NCBI GenBank assembly: GCA_947500295.1
Contig: CANMRM010000001.1
Span: 434,001-498,000 of the forward strand
Direction of reading: 5' to 3'
DNA length: 64,000 nt
Source: an uncultured Kordiimonas sp.
GTDB lineage: Bacteria > Pseudomonadota > Alphaproteobacteria > Sphingomonadales > Kordiimonadaceae
The notes under the pieces were generated by a model that ran no database searches, was not told the origin of the DNA, and was given only the letters and a program-made list of their open reading frames with translations. Both the position numbers and the translations under genes were made by a program. Of this stretch, positions 53,516 to 63,621 are shown one piece after another. The stretch's first letter is position 1, and each line of letters begins with the position of its first letter.

Positions 53516-54904
53516 ATGAACGACTTTTCTGTTGGTTGGGAGGAATGGCTTGCTTTACCGGGCCTTGGGTTGCCTGCGTTAAAGGCGAAAACCGATACTG
53601 GTGCCCGGACGTCTGCCCTCCACGCGTTTAATATCCAGCCGTTTGGCTCTGAAGCGAATCCCAAGGTTCGATTTGGCATGCATCCCATTCCTGAGCGCCC
53701 TGATATCGCCGTTTACTGTTCCGCATCTGTGGTAGACCAACGGGAAGTAACCTCCTCGAACGGGGTAACGGAGTTGAGGTATGTGATCAAAACCCCGGTC
53801 ACCATGGGTGGAAGAACATGGGACATAGAAATTACGTTGACCAATCGCGAGAATATGGCCTATCGAATGCTCCTGGGTCGGACGGCCCTGGACGGCATAT
53901 CTGTCCATCCCGATGAGAGCTTTCGTCAGCCACAGCTATCATACGATTTATATGCAACCCTCGTGAAGCGGCGCCCCGTCAAACGGTCCCTGCGCATTGC
54001 CATACTTACACGAGAACCCAACAATTACTCTACACGGCGTCTGGTGCAGGCAGCGGAAGCTGCTGATCACGTTGTTGAGCTTATAGACACCAAGCGATGT
54101 TATCTGAATATCAAAAGCCATGCTCCTGAAGTCCATTATGATGGCAAGCCGCTCCCGATGTTTGACGCGGTAATTCCACGAGTTGGCGCGTCTCTGACAT
54201 TTTACGGCATGGCAGTGGTGCGGCAGTTCGAAGCCATGGGAACATATTGTCTGAACGGGGCCGAATCCATTGGCGCATCCCGGGACAAGCTCGCTGCTCA
54301 TCAGATTCTTGCACGTCACCGGATCTCCATGCCAACCACCGCCTTTGCGAATTCGCCAAAAGATACGGAAAGCCTGATTGACCTTGCAGGAGGTGCACCC
54401 ATCGTCCTTAAGTTGCTTCAGAGCACCCAAGGCAAGGGTGTTGTGCTTGCTGAAACCAAAAAAGCAGCCTCGGCGGTCGTCAGTGCTTTTCAGGGGCTGG
54501 ACGCAAATTTTATCGCTCAGGAATTTGTTAAAGAGGCTGCGGGTTCTGATCTGCGATGCTTTGTGGTCGGGCGCAGGGTTGTTGCTTCGATGATCCGGTC
54601 TTCCGCAGACGGCGACTTCAGATCAAACCTGCATGCTGGTGGTGTGGCAAAAAAGGTGCGGATTACCAAACAAGAGCGAGTAATGGCACAGGATGCGGCC
54701 AGAGCGCTTGGTTTGCGCGTGGCGGGTGTGGATATCATTCGTTCCGAAAACGGGCCCAAGGTATTGGAAGTCAATAGTTCGCCAGGCCTTGAGGGAATAG
54801 AAAAAACAACCGGAAAAAATGTGGCAGAAATCATCATCGAACATATTGAGGCCAATGTACGTCCACCCAAAATGGCCAGACAGCGGGCAGTTCGAATTGA
54901 ATGA
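53516..54904 (+). CDS. RimB-RimK fusion: retropepsin-like domain plus ATP-grasp ligase
   Basis: The 462-residue protein from ATG 53516, with GGAAGGAA upstream, begins with the retropepsin-like RimB domain (KAKTDTGARTSALHA at about residues 26-40, MLLGRTALDG at 120-129). A RimK ATP-grasp domain follows (LNGAESIGASRDKLAAHQIL, VLKLLQSTQGKGV, DLRCFVVGRRVVASMIR, VLEVNSSPGLEGIE). RimK adds glutamates to ribosomal protein S6 or other targets. In many bacteria rimB and rimK are separate genes. Confidence 0.9.
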   Translation: MNDFSVGWEEWLALPGLGLPALKAKTDTGARTSALHAFNIQPFGSEANPKVRFGMHPIPERPDIAVYCSASVVDQREVTSSNGVTELRYVIKTPVTMGGRTWDIEITLTNRENMAYRMLLGRTALDGISVHPDESFRQPQLSYDLYATLVKRRPVKRSLRIAILTREPNNYSTRRLVQAAEAADHVVELIDTKRCYLNIKSHAPEVHYDGKPLPMFDAVIPRVGASLTFYGMAVVRQFEAMGTYCLNGAESIGASRDKLAAHQILARHRISMPTTAFANSPKDTESLIDLAGGAPIVLKLLQSTQGKGVVLAETKKAASAVVSAFQGLDANFIAQEFVKEAAGSDLRCFVVGRRVVASMIRSSADGDFRSNLHAGGVAKKVRITKQERVMAQDAARALGLRVAGVDIIRSENGPKVLEVNSSPGLEGIEKTTGKNVAEIIIEHIEANVRPPKMARQRAVRIE

Positions 54905-55331
54905 TCAATTTGAGATACTCTCCGGGCAGTTTGGCATAAGGGCCGGGGATCTGCAGTTTAGTTTCATCCGGGCACCGGGCCCGGGTGGCCAGAATGTCAA
55001 CAAGGTCGCGAGCGCTGTGCAGCTCCGGTTTGATGCTAAATCGTCACCTTCGATAAGTGCCGATATGTTCAGCCGGCTGCGAGGCCTTGCAGGTAGCCGC
55101 ATGAGCAAAGACGGCGTAATCGTTATCACGGCACACCAGTTTCGCACGCAAGGCGCCAACAGAGAAGATGCGGTCAACCGTCTTATTGCGCTTTTGAGGC
55201 AGGCGGCGGTCCGTCCGCGCCGACGGGTTGCGACAAAGCCTTCGCGCGCGTCAAAGGAGCGCAGGCTTGCCAGCAAACAGGCAAAAGGCGACGTCAAGCG
55301 TATGCGCCGCAAGCCCGTTCGTGACACATAA
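54897..55331 (+). CDS. arfB: ArfB-like peptidyl-tRNA hydrolase (release-factor homologue)
   Basis: From TTG 54897 the product has 144 residues. The GGQ catalytic motif lies in FIRAPGPGGQNVNKVASAV, and a basic C-terminal tail (VRPRRRVATKPSRASKERR...) matches the tail that reads the empty mRNA channel in ArfB. It rescues stalled ribosomes. The start overlaps the end of the RimB-RimK gene by 8 nt, so translation is probably coupled. Confidence 0.88.
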   Translation: MNDQFEILSGQFGIRAGDLQFSFIRAPGPGGQNVNKVASAVQLRFDAKSSPSISADMFSRLRGLAGSRMSKDGVIVITAHQFRTQGANREDAVNRLIALLRQAAVRPRRRVATKPSRASKERRLASKQAKGDVKRMRRKPVRDT

Positions 55332-55410
55332 CACTCGGCCTGCCCCAGAATTGTTGTGCGCACCCTGATGATACGATACTGGCACGGTATTGTTGTGAGG
55401 GAGAACGAGC

Positions 55411-56202
55411 ATGCGAAATCCCGGCATCCGCCCTGTAGTTATGATGCTTTTGTCCCTTTTATGTGCGGCGAAGGCATGGGCAACAGAACCCCTGTCCTGG
55501 CTTGAGCTGCGCAACATGCCACCGGTACGTTCGATTGCAGAGGCAGTTGCTGATCCTCAGAAAACCCTGTCGCTCCATATTTCAGACAGATCGCTGAGCG
55601 ACGCAGATTATGCCGCAATCGCACAGCTCGAAAACCTGCAGATGCTGCTGTTGAACCACACCGGCATTCAGGAGATAGACCCTCGGATTTTCAGTCTGTC
55701 AAACCTGCGCGTGCTCGACCTGTCCTACAATCGTATCGAGGTGATCCCGGACGGCATTGACCGTCTCGCCAGACTGGAGTCGGTTGCGCTGTTTCAAAAC
55801 AGCCTGACGGAGCTGCCGCAGTCCATTGGCAGGTTAAGAAAACTGAACGGGCTTTATATGGGCCAGAATATGCAGTTGAATGTCGCGCAGACCATTGATG
55901 TGCTCTCCCAACTGCCCAACCTGCAATATCTGGGGTACGGGGGCCTGCAAATGGGCCAGATACCGCCGACTATCAGCAACCTTCGTCACCTGCAGGATTT
56001 GTTTCTTGCCAACAATGCACTGGCCGAATTTCCCGAGAGCCTTTTGCACCTGACCGAGCTCCGGTATCTCACTCTTTCAGGCAATCAGATTGAGCATATC
56101 CCACGCGATATCGGACGCCTTGGAAACCTGAAAGCCCTCGTCATGAAGAAGAACCCATTGCGGGACACCGCTGAGAGCTATCCGTTTCAGCTGATCAGGT
56201 AG
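55411..56202 (+). CDS. Exported leucine-rich-repeat protein
   Basis: The 263-residue protein has a signal peptide (IRPVVMMLLSLLCAAKAWA) and about seven leucine-rich repeats from residue 70 onwards (LSNLRVLDLSYNRIEVIPDG and similar). It is likely periplasmic or surface-associated and involved in protein binding. The ligand is unknown. Confidence 0.85.
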   Translation: MRNPGIRPVVMMLLSLLCAAKAWATEPLSWLELRNMPPVRSIAEAVADPQKTLSLHISDRSLSDADYAAIAQLENLQMLLLNHTGIQEIDPRIFSLSNLRVLDLSYNRIEVIPDGIDRLARLESVALFQNSLTELPQSIGRLRKLNGLYMGQNMQLNVAQTIDVLSQLPNLQYLGYGGLQMGQIPPTISNLRHLQDLFLANNALAEFPESLLHLTELRYLTLSGNQIEHIPRDIGRLGNLKALVMKKNPLRDTAESYPFQLIR

Positions 56203-56408
56203 CCCGCTAAATGTGAAAGCGTCCGCACGCTGAAGGAACGTGGGCTTGAGGCAAAGCGGCGCTCCTCGCCTAAAAAAACAAAGTCACGGATAAGATGTGT
56301 CTGGAAGACCGAGACACAGGCCGGATGGTTTCACACCTTTGTGTATCGGCTTTTCTTTTCCGGATTCCCCCCTAGGTGACAGGCAAGCCTATCCCGGAAA
56401 GGATCATC

Positions 56409-57179
56409 ATGACCGCTGACATCACGCTCTATGGCTATGCCACCAGCCCGTTTGTACGGAAAGTTGCCTGTTATCTTTACTATAAAGACCTGCCGTTCGA
56501 ATTTGTCGGTGTCAGCCCTGTCGAGCCCGCCGAGACCATCGGGTTTACCGGTGGCACCCAGGTACCGGTTCTCAAAATCGACGATGAATGGCGCACGGAC
56601 AGCACGCCGATCGGCCGTTGGCTTGAGGAGCTCTACCCGGGGAAATCATTGCTGGGCGCGAGCGGGACAGAACGCGAAACCATCACTAAAATAGATGATT
56701 GGGCGAGCAACCAGTTTATCCCGGGTATGATTTTCCGGAGCGCGGTAGAAGCCGAGATGTCAGATGGTTTCAGGAAGCGCGCCTGGCGCCTTGCTGAAAT
56801 TGTCTCCAGCGGCGCCGAGATGCCCGAATATGTGCGAAAAGCCTGGCCCGACATTCTGAAATCGGCACCATTCATCCAGAACATGGTGCGGCAGCTTGAC
56901 CTTTCGGAGCCTTTCCTTGCGATGCAACAGCGGCTTGTTATGGAACTGGCAGAACACCTGGGTGGTGGACCGTTTCTCGGTGAAATTGATCTGCCATCGC
57001 TGGCTGATTTCGCCATCTATCCTCAGATCATGTTCCCCTATCAGGTAGGCCTGATCAATGATCTGATCCTATTGCAGCATCCAACCCTTGGCCCCTGGCT
57101 CCAGCGCGTCGGGGAAAGTTTGCCGCGCAATCCCTGGTGCGTGGATGACAGCTTTATCGTAAACGACTGGCCGTTCTAA
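56409..57179 (+). CDS. Glutathione S-transferase family protein (second)
   Basis: The 256-residue protein starts at ATG 56409 (AAAGG upstream). The thioredoxin-like half begins ITLYGYATSPFVRKVACYL and contains GGTQVPVLKI and the RTDSTPIGRWLEEL segment. The C-terminal helical domain ends in LPSLADFAIYPQI. It is not closely related to the GST at 495. It is convergent with the suf operon. Confidence 0.85.
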   Translation: MTADITLYGYATSPFVRKVACYLYYKDLPFEFVGVSPVEPAETIGFTGGTQVPVLKIDDEWRTDSTPIGRWLEELYPGKSLLGASGTERETITKIDDWASNQFIPGMIFRSAVEAEMSDGFRKRAWRLAEIVSSGAEMPEYVRKAWPDILKSAPFIQNMVRQLDLSEPFLAMQQRLVMELAEHLGGGPFLGEIDLPSLADFAIYPQIMFPYQVGLINDLILLQHPTLGPWLQRVGESLPRNPWCVDDSFIVNDWPF

Positions 57180-57194
57180 TAGGGCCAAGATGGA

Positions 57195-57524
57195 TTATAC
57201 GTTGAAGCTTTCGCCGCAACCGCAGCGGCCCTTCTCGTTCGGGTTCGAAAACTTGAAACCGGTGGAGAACATGCTGTCTTCCCAGTCCATCTGCGTGCCG
57301 AGCAAGAACAGAAGCGACTTGCGGTCCACAAATACCTTCACGCCCTTGTCTTCCACCAGCTCGCAGTCGGGGTCTTCGCCCGTGACATAATCAACCGTAT
57401 AGCCAAGGCCGGAACAGCCGTAGGTTTCTGTGCCCAGCTTGATGCCGATGGCGTCCGCATTTTTGGCCAGCAGCGCCTTGATGTGGTCGGCGGCAGTATC
57501 GGTGATTTCTATCGCAGATTTCAT
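57195..57524 (-). CDS. sufA: A-type iron-sulphur carrier protein
   Basis: The 109-residue protein has the A-type cysteines: GCSGLGY and the C-terminal CGCGESF. It carries Fe-S clusters from SufBCD to target apoproteins. It is the last gene of the suf operon, 12 nt after sufT. Confidence 0.93.
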   Translation of the reverse strand: MKSAIEITDTAADHIKALLAKNADAIGIKLGTETYGCSGLGYTVDYVTGEDPDCELVEDKGVKVFVDRKSLLFLLGTQMDWEDSMFSTGFKFSNPNEKGRCGCGESFNV

Positions 57525-57536
57525 GTCTAATACTCC

Positions 57537-58037
57537 TTACAAGAGGCCAAGCTCGAGCCGGGCTTCGTCAGACATTTTGCTCATGTCCCAGGGTGGGTCC
57601 CAAACAAGATCAACGGTCACGCCGTTCACGCCGTCAACCGAAGCCACCTTTAGCTCCACTTCACCAGGCATGCTTTCAGCAACCGGGCAATGGGGTGTGG
57701 TCAGTGTCATGGTGACATGGGTTGAAAAATCGGCAGCAACGTCGACGCCGTAAATCAGACCCAGTTCATAGATATTGACCGGAATTTCCGGGTCATAGAT
57801 CTCCTGCAGGGCGGCAACGATGTTTGCCTGCAACTCTTCCGGCGTACTGGCTGCGGGCGCCTTTTTGGCGGGCGTTGCGTCTTCTGCAGATTCTGCTTTC
57901 TGCTCAAGGAACTTGTCGAGGAAGTAAGCACCTTCCTGCGGGCTCACGGTTGGCCGCTCCGCCGTCACCGGTTTGTTGGCGTCCGGCACATCAGCTGTCC
58001 CCACGTCCATCACGTCTCTTTTGGTCTCACTTGTCAT
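57537..58037 (-). CDS. sufT: SufT/MIP18-family Fe-S assembly factor
   Basis: The 166-residue protein has a disordered acidic N-terminus (60 residues) and a DUF59/MIP18 domain (EIYDPEIPVNIYELGLIYGV...TTPHCPVAE...VWDPPWDMSKMSDEARLELG). It helps Fe-S maturation under high demand. Its start overlaps the sufS stop by 4 nt. Confidence 0.92.
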   Translation of the reverse strand: MTSETKRDVMDVGTADVPDANKPVTAERPTVSPQEGAYFLDKFLEQKAESAEDATPAKKAPAASTPEELQANIVAALQEIYDPEIPVNIYELGLIYGVDVAADFSTHVTMTLTTPHCPVAESMPGEVELKVASVDGVNGVTVDLVWDPPWDMSKMSDEARLELGLL

Positions 58038-59287
58038 CCGAAGATATCCACTACTTTCTTCAGGCCTGCTATCAGCCGGTCCACGTCGGTGCGGTCATTA
58101 TATATGCCAAAGCTTGCCCGCACTGTACCCGGAATATTGAACCGGTCCATCACCGGCTGCGCGCAATGATGGCCGGCGCGCACAGCAATACCCTGTCGGT
58201 CCAGGATAGTGCCGATGTCGTGCGGGTGCGCGCTCTCCATCACAAAACTGATGATTGCCCCTTTGCCTTCGGCTGTACCGATCAGGCGAACGCTGTTGGA
58301 GCCAACAAGCTGCTCGGTCGCATAATCACGCAGGTCCGCCTCGTGGGCTGCAATGCGGTCGAAGCCAATCGCACTGACATATTCAAGCGCGTGCCGCATG
58401 GCAATGCCGCCCGAGATATTCGGCGTACCGGCTTCAAACTTGTGCGGCAGGTCATTGTAGGTGGTCTTTTCGAACGTCACTGTCGAAATCATGTCGCCGC
58501 CACCCTGCCAGGGTGGCATGGCATCAAGAAGCTCTTCTTTGCCGTAGATCACGCCAATGCCGGTCGGACCATACACCTTGTGGGCCGAAAAAGCATAAAA
58601 GTCGGCGTCCAGTGCCTGTACATCGATTTTTTCATGGGGTGCCGCCTGACAGCCGTCGATCAACACCTTCGCGCCGGCGGCGTGTGCTATCCGGATGATT
58701 TCTGCTACCGGCAGATGCGTGCCGATCGAGTTGGAGATATGGGCCACAGCCACCATCTTGGTGCGGTCGGAAAGAAGTGAGGCGTAGGTCTCCATGTCAA
58801 CCGAGCCATCATCCAGCAGGGGGATGACCTTGATTTTTGCGCCTTTTTCCTCCGCCACCATCTGCCAGGGCACGATGTTGGAATGATGTTCAAGCTCCGA
58901 AAGGATGATTTCGTCGCCTTCCTGCAAGTTTGCCCGGCCCCAGGTCTGGGCCACAAGATTGATGCCCTCCGTTGCGCCGCGTACAAAAATGCACTCGCGT
59001 GAGCGACGGGCATTGATGAAGGCCTTTACCGTTTCACGGGTTTGCTCGTAGGCTTCAGTCGCATCCTGGCTGAACTTGTACACACCGCGGTGGATGTTGG
59101 CATAATAGTGCTCGAACAGGTCACGCTCGGCGTCGATCACGGCGGCTGGCTTTTGAGCACTTGCCGCCGAGTCGAGAAAAGTCAGCGGCTTGCCATATAC
59201 CGTTTCGCCCAGAATTGGAAAGTCTGCCTTGATGGCCGCCACATCAAGTGGGGCGGGCGCGATGATATTTTCCGCAGTATTAGTCAT
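58034..59287 (-). CDS. sufS: Cysteine desulfurase SufS
   Basis: The 417-residue protein has the pyridoxal-phosphate lysine in YAFSAHKVYGPTGIGV and the group II desulfurase active-site Cys in RAGHHCAQPVMDRF. It supplies sulphur to SufB. It overlaps sufD by 8 nt. No sufE is visible next to it, so the sulphur acceptor lies elsewhere. Confidence 0.95.
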   Translation of the reverse strand: MTNTAENIIAPAPLDVAAIKADFPILGETVYGKPLTFLDSAASAQKPAAVIDAERDLFEHYYANIHRGVYKFSQDATEAYEQTRETVKAFINARRSRECIFVRGATEGINLVAQTWGRANLQEGDEIILSELEHHSNIVPWQMVAEEKGAKIKVIPLLDDGSVDMETYASLLSDRTKMVAVAHISNSIGTHLPVAEIIRIAHAAGAKVLIDGCQAAPHEKIDVQALDADFYAFSAHKVYGPTGIGVIYGKEELLDAMPPWQGGGDMISTVTFEKTTYNDLPHKFEAGTPNISGGIAMRHALEYVSAIGFDRIAAHEADLRDYATEQLVGSNSVRLIGTAEGKGAIISFVMESAHPHDIGTILDRQGIAVRAGHHCAQPVMDRFNIPGTVRASFGIYNDRTDVDRLIAGLKKVVDIFG

Positions 59288-60572
59288 CAGCCACTTTCTC
59301 TTTAACGGTATGACCCAGCATCCAGTTTGCGACTCGACTGCGAATCGCTTCTGCTAGTGATTCGCTCCCGGTGCGGTCGAACGCGTCATCGGTGAAAGCC
59401 TCCACCAGCATCTGACGGGCGGTCGTTGGGTCGATGCCGCGTGACGTCAGGTAAAAGAGAGCCTTGTCGTCCAGCTCGCCAACTGTTGCCCCGTGGCTGC
59501 ATTTGACATCATCCGCGAAAATTTCAAGTTCAGGCTTTGCGTTTGCTTCGGCCGTGCGGTCCAGCAGGAGCGCTTTGAAGGATTGGTCAGCATTGACCTG
59601 CTGTGCGCCAACAGCGACGGTTACCTTGCCTTGAAACGATGATTTGCCCCGCGCATCGGCAACAGTGCGGAAGATCTGGTCACTGGTTGTGTTGGGCATC
59701 CGGTGGTCAACATGCACCAGCATGTCATGGCTTTCGCCCGTGCCTGCAAGTGCCACACCGTCAACGGTTGCATTTGCTTCGTCCACCAGAAGGCGGACGC
59801 GGGCTTCGAAGCGGGACAGCAAGCCACCAAGCGAGATATTGGTTGCATGATAGTTACCGCCAGCACCGACGCTTACAACAGCCGTTGCCGTATGCGTTGC
59901 ATTCGGGCCTTCTTCCTGAAGGCGTATATGATTGAGGGTTGCGCCTTCCGTGACGCGGGCCTGCAAAAAGCTGTTGACCCAGTAGCTGCTGTCATCGCCG
60001 ACAAACCGCTCCAGCACGGTAGCGCTTGCGCCTTCACCCATTTCCACCAGATGGCGAATGTGGGCTGCTGCATTGTTGGCGCCAGAAGAAATGTGGAGAA
60101 TTTCAACAGGGTCATCGATCTCCACACCAGCGGGGATCGACAAAACAAAGCCATCGCGCATCAGGGCAGTGTTCAGCAGATTGACGCCGTCGCCGCCCTG
60201 GTTGAGTTCAGTTACCCGGTCTGTGTTTGCCATCAGATGATTGGCGAGGGGTCGCACCGACGCCGCCTGCCACAAATCACCCAGATCGCTCAGGTCTTCC
60301 TGGTACTGGCCGTTGATGAACACCAGCCGTGCCGCAACATCCGACAGCGCTGCCGGCACATCCGGAGTTGCCTCAGGCGCCTGCATCGGATCGAAGGCAA
60401 CTTTTCTCAGCGACTTGATGTCGCTATAGCGCCAGTCCTCGCTTCTTGTTGTTGGCAGGCCAACGTTTTTCAGTCGATCAAAGGCGTGAGCACGTGCACT
60501 ATCCCAGCCCGGCAAAGAGCCCGCGAGGCGTTCCATTTGATCCTTGTAACTGTCGATCACAGTGTCCGGCAT
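59280..60572 (-). CDS. sufD: Fe-S assembly scaffold SufD
   Basis: From ATG 60572 (GAGGAGG upstream) the protein has 430 residues. The beta-helical core contains FKALLLDRTAEANAKPELEIFADDVKCSHGATVGELD, ending with YLTSRGIDPTTARQML, conserved in SufB/SufD. It forms the SufBC2D complex. Confidence 0.94.
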   Translation of the reverse strand: MPDTVIDSYKDQMERLAGSLPGWDSARAHAFDRLKNVGLPTTRSEDWRYSDIKSLRKVAFDPMQAPEATPDVPAALSDVAARLVFINGQYQEDLSDLGDLWQAASVRPLANHLMANTDRVTELNQGGDGVNLLNTALMRDGFVLSIPAGVEIDDPVEILHISSGANNAAAHIRHLVEMGEGASATVLERFVGDDSSYWVNSFLQARVTEGATLNHIRLQEEGPNATHTATAVVSVGAGGNYHATNISLGGLLSRFEARVRLLVDEANATVDGVALAGTGESHDMLVHVDHRMPNTTSDQIFRTVADARGKSSFQGKVTVAVGAQQVNADQSFKALLLDRTAEANAKPELEIFADDVKCSHGATVGELDDKALFYLTSRGIDPTTARQMLVEAFTDDAFDRTGSESLAEAIRSRVANWMLGHTVKEKVADD

Positions 60573-60595
60573 GTGCCGCACCTCCTCAAACTCAC

Positions 60596-61333
60596 TTACG
60601 CGACCTCGGCGTAGCCTTTTTCTTCCAACTCGGCCGCCAGCTCGGGACCGCCGGTTTTGACAATTTTGCCATCAATCATCACATGCACCACGTCGGGCTG
60701 AACGTAATTCAGCAGACGTTGATAATGCGTAATCAAAAGAACAGCAGTGTCCTCCCGGCGCTGGGCATTGATACCGTCAGCGACGACCTTGAGGGCGTCG
60801 ATATCAAGACCTGAATCGGTCTCGTCCAAAACCGCAAGCCGTGGGTTGAGCACAGCCATCTGAACCATTTCGTTGCGTTTCTTCTCGCCGCCCGAAAAGC
60901 CGACGTTCACGAACCGCTTCAGCATTTCCGTGTCCATTTTCAGCTCCGCAGCCTTGGCGCGAACCAGCTTCATGAATTCTGCAGCCGACATTTCGTCTTC
61001 GCCCCTGTATTTGCGCACACCGTTGACGGCAGTTCGCATGAAATTCAGGTTCGACACACCGGGAATTTCAACCGGATACTGGAATCCGAGAAACAGGCCT
61101 TCGCCCACACGCTCGTGTGGTTCCAGGTCTTGCAGATCCTTGCCGTCAAACTCGATCGAGCCTGCCGTTACTTCATAATCGTCACGGCCTGCGATGGTGT
61201 TGGCCAATGTTGATTTGCCGGCACCGTTCAGGCCCATGATGGCATGGACCTCACCGGCTTTGATCTCGAGGCTGAGCCCCTTGATGATTTCCTTGTCGTC
61301 TACGCTGATGTGTAAGTCTTTGACTGATAACAT
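60596..61333 (-). CDS. sufC: Fe-S assembly ATPase SufC
   Basis: From ATG 61333 the product has 245 residues with ABC ATPase motifs: Walker A GLNGAGKST, signature FSGGEKKRNE, Walker B LAVLDETDSGLDID. It powers the SufBCD scaffold. The longer upstream frame overlaps sufB and is not typical. Confidence 0.96.
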   Translation of the reverse strand: MLSVKDLHISVDDKEIIKGLSLEIKAGEVHAIMGLNGAGKSTLANTIAGRDDYEVTAGSIEFDGKDLQDLEPHERVGEGLFLGFQYPVEIPGVSNLNFMRTAVNGVRKYRGEDEMSAAEFMKLVRAKAAELKMDTEMLKRFVNVGFSGGEKKRNEMVQMAVLNPRLAVLDETDSGLDIDALKVVADGINAQRREDTAVLLITHYQRLLNYVQPDVVHVMIDGKIVKTGGPELAAELEEKGYAEVA

Positions 61334-61346
61334 GATATTGGCCCGT

Positions 61347-62816
61347 TTATCCGACGCTACCTTCGAGGGAGATGCCAAGAAGCTTTTGGGCTTCCACAGC
61401 AAATTCCATCGGCAGGTGTTGCATCACTTCTTTGCAAAATCCATTGACGATCATGGCGACCGCCTCTTCTTCATCGAGCCCGCGGGCCCGGCAGTAAAAC
61501 ATCTGGTCCTCGGAAATTTTCGAGGTGGTGGCTTCGTGCTCGATCTGGGCGGTCGGGTTTTTGACCTCGATGTAAGGCACGGTGTGCGCGCCGGATTCGG
61601 ACGACACCAGAAGCGAATCGCACTGGGTGTAGTTGCGCACGTTTTCGGCACCAGACAGGACCTTTACAAGACCGCGGTAGCTGTTTTGACTGCGGCCAGC
61701 AGAGATGCCTTTGGAGATGATCGTTGAGCGCGTGCCCGGTGCCATATGGATCATCTTTGTGCCTGTATCGGCCTGCTGCAGGTTGTTGGTAACAGCGACA
61801 GAGTAGAACTCACCGACGCTGCCTTCACCCGCGAGCACGCAAGACGGGTATTTCCAGGTAACAGCAGAGCCGGTTTCGACCTGGGTCCAGGATACTTTTG
61901 AGTTTTTGCCTTTGCAGAGCGCGCGCTTGGTCACGAAATTATAGATGCCGCCTTTGCCGTCTTTGTCTCCGGGGTACCAGTTCTGGACGGTTGAGTATTT
62001 GATCTCGGCGTCATCGAGGGCCACCAGCTCAACCACGGCCGCATGAAGCTGGTTTTCGTCGCGCATAGGCGCTGTGCAACCTTCGAGGTAGGACACATAG
62101 GAGCCTTCGTCGGCGACGATCAGCGTGCGCTCGAACTGGCCTGTGTTTTCGGCATTGATGCGGAAATAGGTGGAGAGCTCCATCGGGCAGCGCACACCCT
62201 TGGGGATATAGACAAAGGTGCCGTCCGAAAACACGGCGCAGTTTAGTGCGGCGAAATAATTGTCCCGCTGGGGCACGACGGTGCCAAGATATTTCTGAAC
62301 AAGCTCGGGGTGCTCGTGCACGGCTTCCGAGATTGACATGAAGACGACGCCGGCTTTTTTCAGCTCTTCCCGGAATGTGGTCGCGACCGACACACTGTCG
62401 AACACAGCATCAACAGCAATTTTGCGCGCGCCTTCAACGCCCGCCAGCACTTCCTGCTCAGCGAGCGGGATGCCGAGTTTTTCGTAGGTGCGCAGGAGCT
62501 CCGGGTCTACCTCGTCGAGGCTCTTCGGTTTGTCCTGGCTTTTGGGTGCGGCGTAATAATAGATGTCGTTATAATCGATCTTGGGATAACTGACCTTGGC
62601 CCAGTCGGGCTCTTCCATCTTCAGCCAGGCGCGGTAGGCCTTAAGCCGCCAGTCGAGCAGCCACTCGGGCTCTTCTTTCTTGGCCGAGATAAAGCGCACG
62701 ATGTCTTCAGACAGACCTTTCGGTGCCATGTCCATGTCAACATCTGTGACGAAGCCATATTTATAGTCGCCGGTAATTTCTGCGACTTGATCGTGGGTTT
62801 CCTGGGTACCCGCCAT
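61347..62816 (-). CDS. sufB: Fe-S assembly scaffold SufB
   Basis: The 489-residue protein from ATG 62816 contains the SufB signature [22 protein letters not shown] and [18 protein letters not shown]. Cysteine and glutamate residues for cluster assembly lie in this beta-helix. It is the first structural gene of the operon, 64 nt after the Rrf2 gene. Confidence 0.96.
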   Translation of the reverse strand: MAGTQETHDQVAEITGDYKYGFVTDVDMDMAPKGLSEDIVRFISAKKEEPEWLLDWRLKAYRAWLKMEEPDWAKVSYPKIDYNDIYYYAAPKSQDKPKSLDEVDPELLRTYEKLGIPLAEQEVLAGVEGARKIAVDAVFDSVSVATTFREELKKAGVVFMSISEAVHEHPELVQKYLGTVVPQRDNYFAALNCAVFSDGTFVYIPKGVRCPMELSTYFRINAENTGQFERTLIVADEGSYVSYLEGCTAPMRDENQLHAAVVELVALDDAEIKYSTVQNWYPGDKDGKGGIYNFVTKRALCKGKNSKVSWTQVETGSAVTWKYPSCVLAGEGSVGEFYSVAVTNNLQQADTGTKMIHMAPGTRSTIISKGISAGRSQNSYRGLVKVLSGAENVRNYTQCDSLLVSSESGAHTVPYIEVKNPTAQIEHEATTSKISEDQMFYCRARGLDEEEAVAMIVNGFCKEVMQHLPMEFAVEAQKLLGISLEGSVG

Positions 62817-62880
62817 GGGGTTCGGCTCCTTGTTCGTAATCGGTCCGGCCTGGGGTCGACCGGGGGTTCGTTTATGACAA

Positions 62881-63336
62881 TCAGTTTCTCGCGGCCGCCT
62901 GTGCCTCAAACTGGGCAGCAAGCTCCTCACCGCTCATCGGGGTAATGAGAGCGGCCAGCGTGACACTTTCGAGTGCGCCCCTGACGGCACCATTGATCAC
63001 TTGCCATTTGGGTCGCATGAAACAGATTTCGGTATAGCCGCAGTTGCTGTCTTCGGGTTCGGTACAGTGGGTCAGGGCAATCGGGCCATCGATCGCTTCA
63101 ATGATATCGGCAACCGTGATGTCCTCGACATCGCGCGCCAGAGCAAAACCGCCCTTGAGGCCCCGGTGCGATACCAGCAGCTCGCCGCGACCAAGTGCAT
63201 TCAGTATCTTGGATACTGTCGGTACTGGAATATTTGTGCTCGCAGACAGGTCCTGCGCACTCACGCGCTCCGGCGTGTTTGCGATCTCGCACATCAGGAC
63301 GACGGCATAGTCGGCGAGGTTGGTCAGCCGTATCAT
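62881..63336 (-). CDS. Rrf2-family Fe-S regulator (IscR/SufR type)
   Basis: The 151-residue protein has an N-terminal winged HTH ([46 protein letters not shown]) and three cysteines in [16 protein letters not shown], which likely bind a [2Fe-2S] cluster. It heads the suf operon and probably represses it when Fe-S supply is adequate. Confidence 0.92.
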   Translation of the reverse strand: MIRLTNLADYAVVLMCEIANTPERVSAQDLSASTNIPVPTVSKILNALGRGELLVSHRGLKGGFALARDVEDITVADIIEAIDGPIALTHCTEPEDSNCGYTEICFMRPKWQVINGAVRGALESVTLAALITPMSGEELAAQFEAQAAARN

Positions 63337-63373
63337 CGGATTGGCCCTTTCCCGGATGATCGATGAACATGGT

Positions 63374-63399
63374 CAAAATACATGACCAAAAAAGTCATG
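63374..63399 (-). promoter_or_regulatory. Candidate Rrf2 operator and promoter of the suf operon
   Basis: CATGAC (63381-63386) and GTCATG (63394-63399) are a perfect inverted repeat around CAAAAAA, 45 bp upstream of the regulator start. On the reverse strand TATTTT (63379-63374) follows it and could be a -10 element. This fits autoregulation by the Rrf2 protein. The remaining region to 63621 is T-rich, with no gene seen. Confidence 0.55.
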
Positions 63400-63621
63400 A
63401 TTACATATGGGAAGTCTGGGGGTAGAGTCAACCAACTTCGCATGCGGCAATTTGAACGACTCGAATGAGCGCGGAATGACGGAAGCTGCGCTGGCGCGGT
63501 TATGTCGCCTTTTGGTGCCATTTGCACGCCTTTTTTTGCCCGTTTGGCGACTTTTTTGCTGATTTTTTGTCCCTTTTTTTCGCGCTGGCATGGCCCATCT
63601 GCTTCGTGTAGGGGTAAGGGC

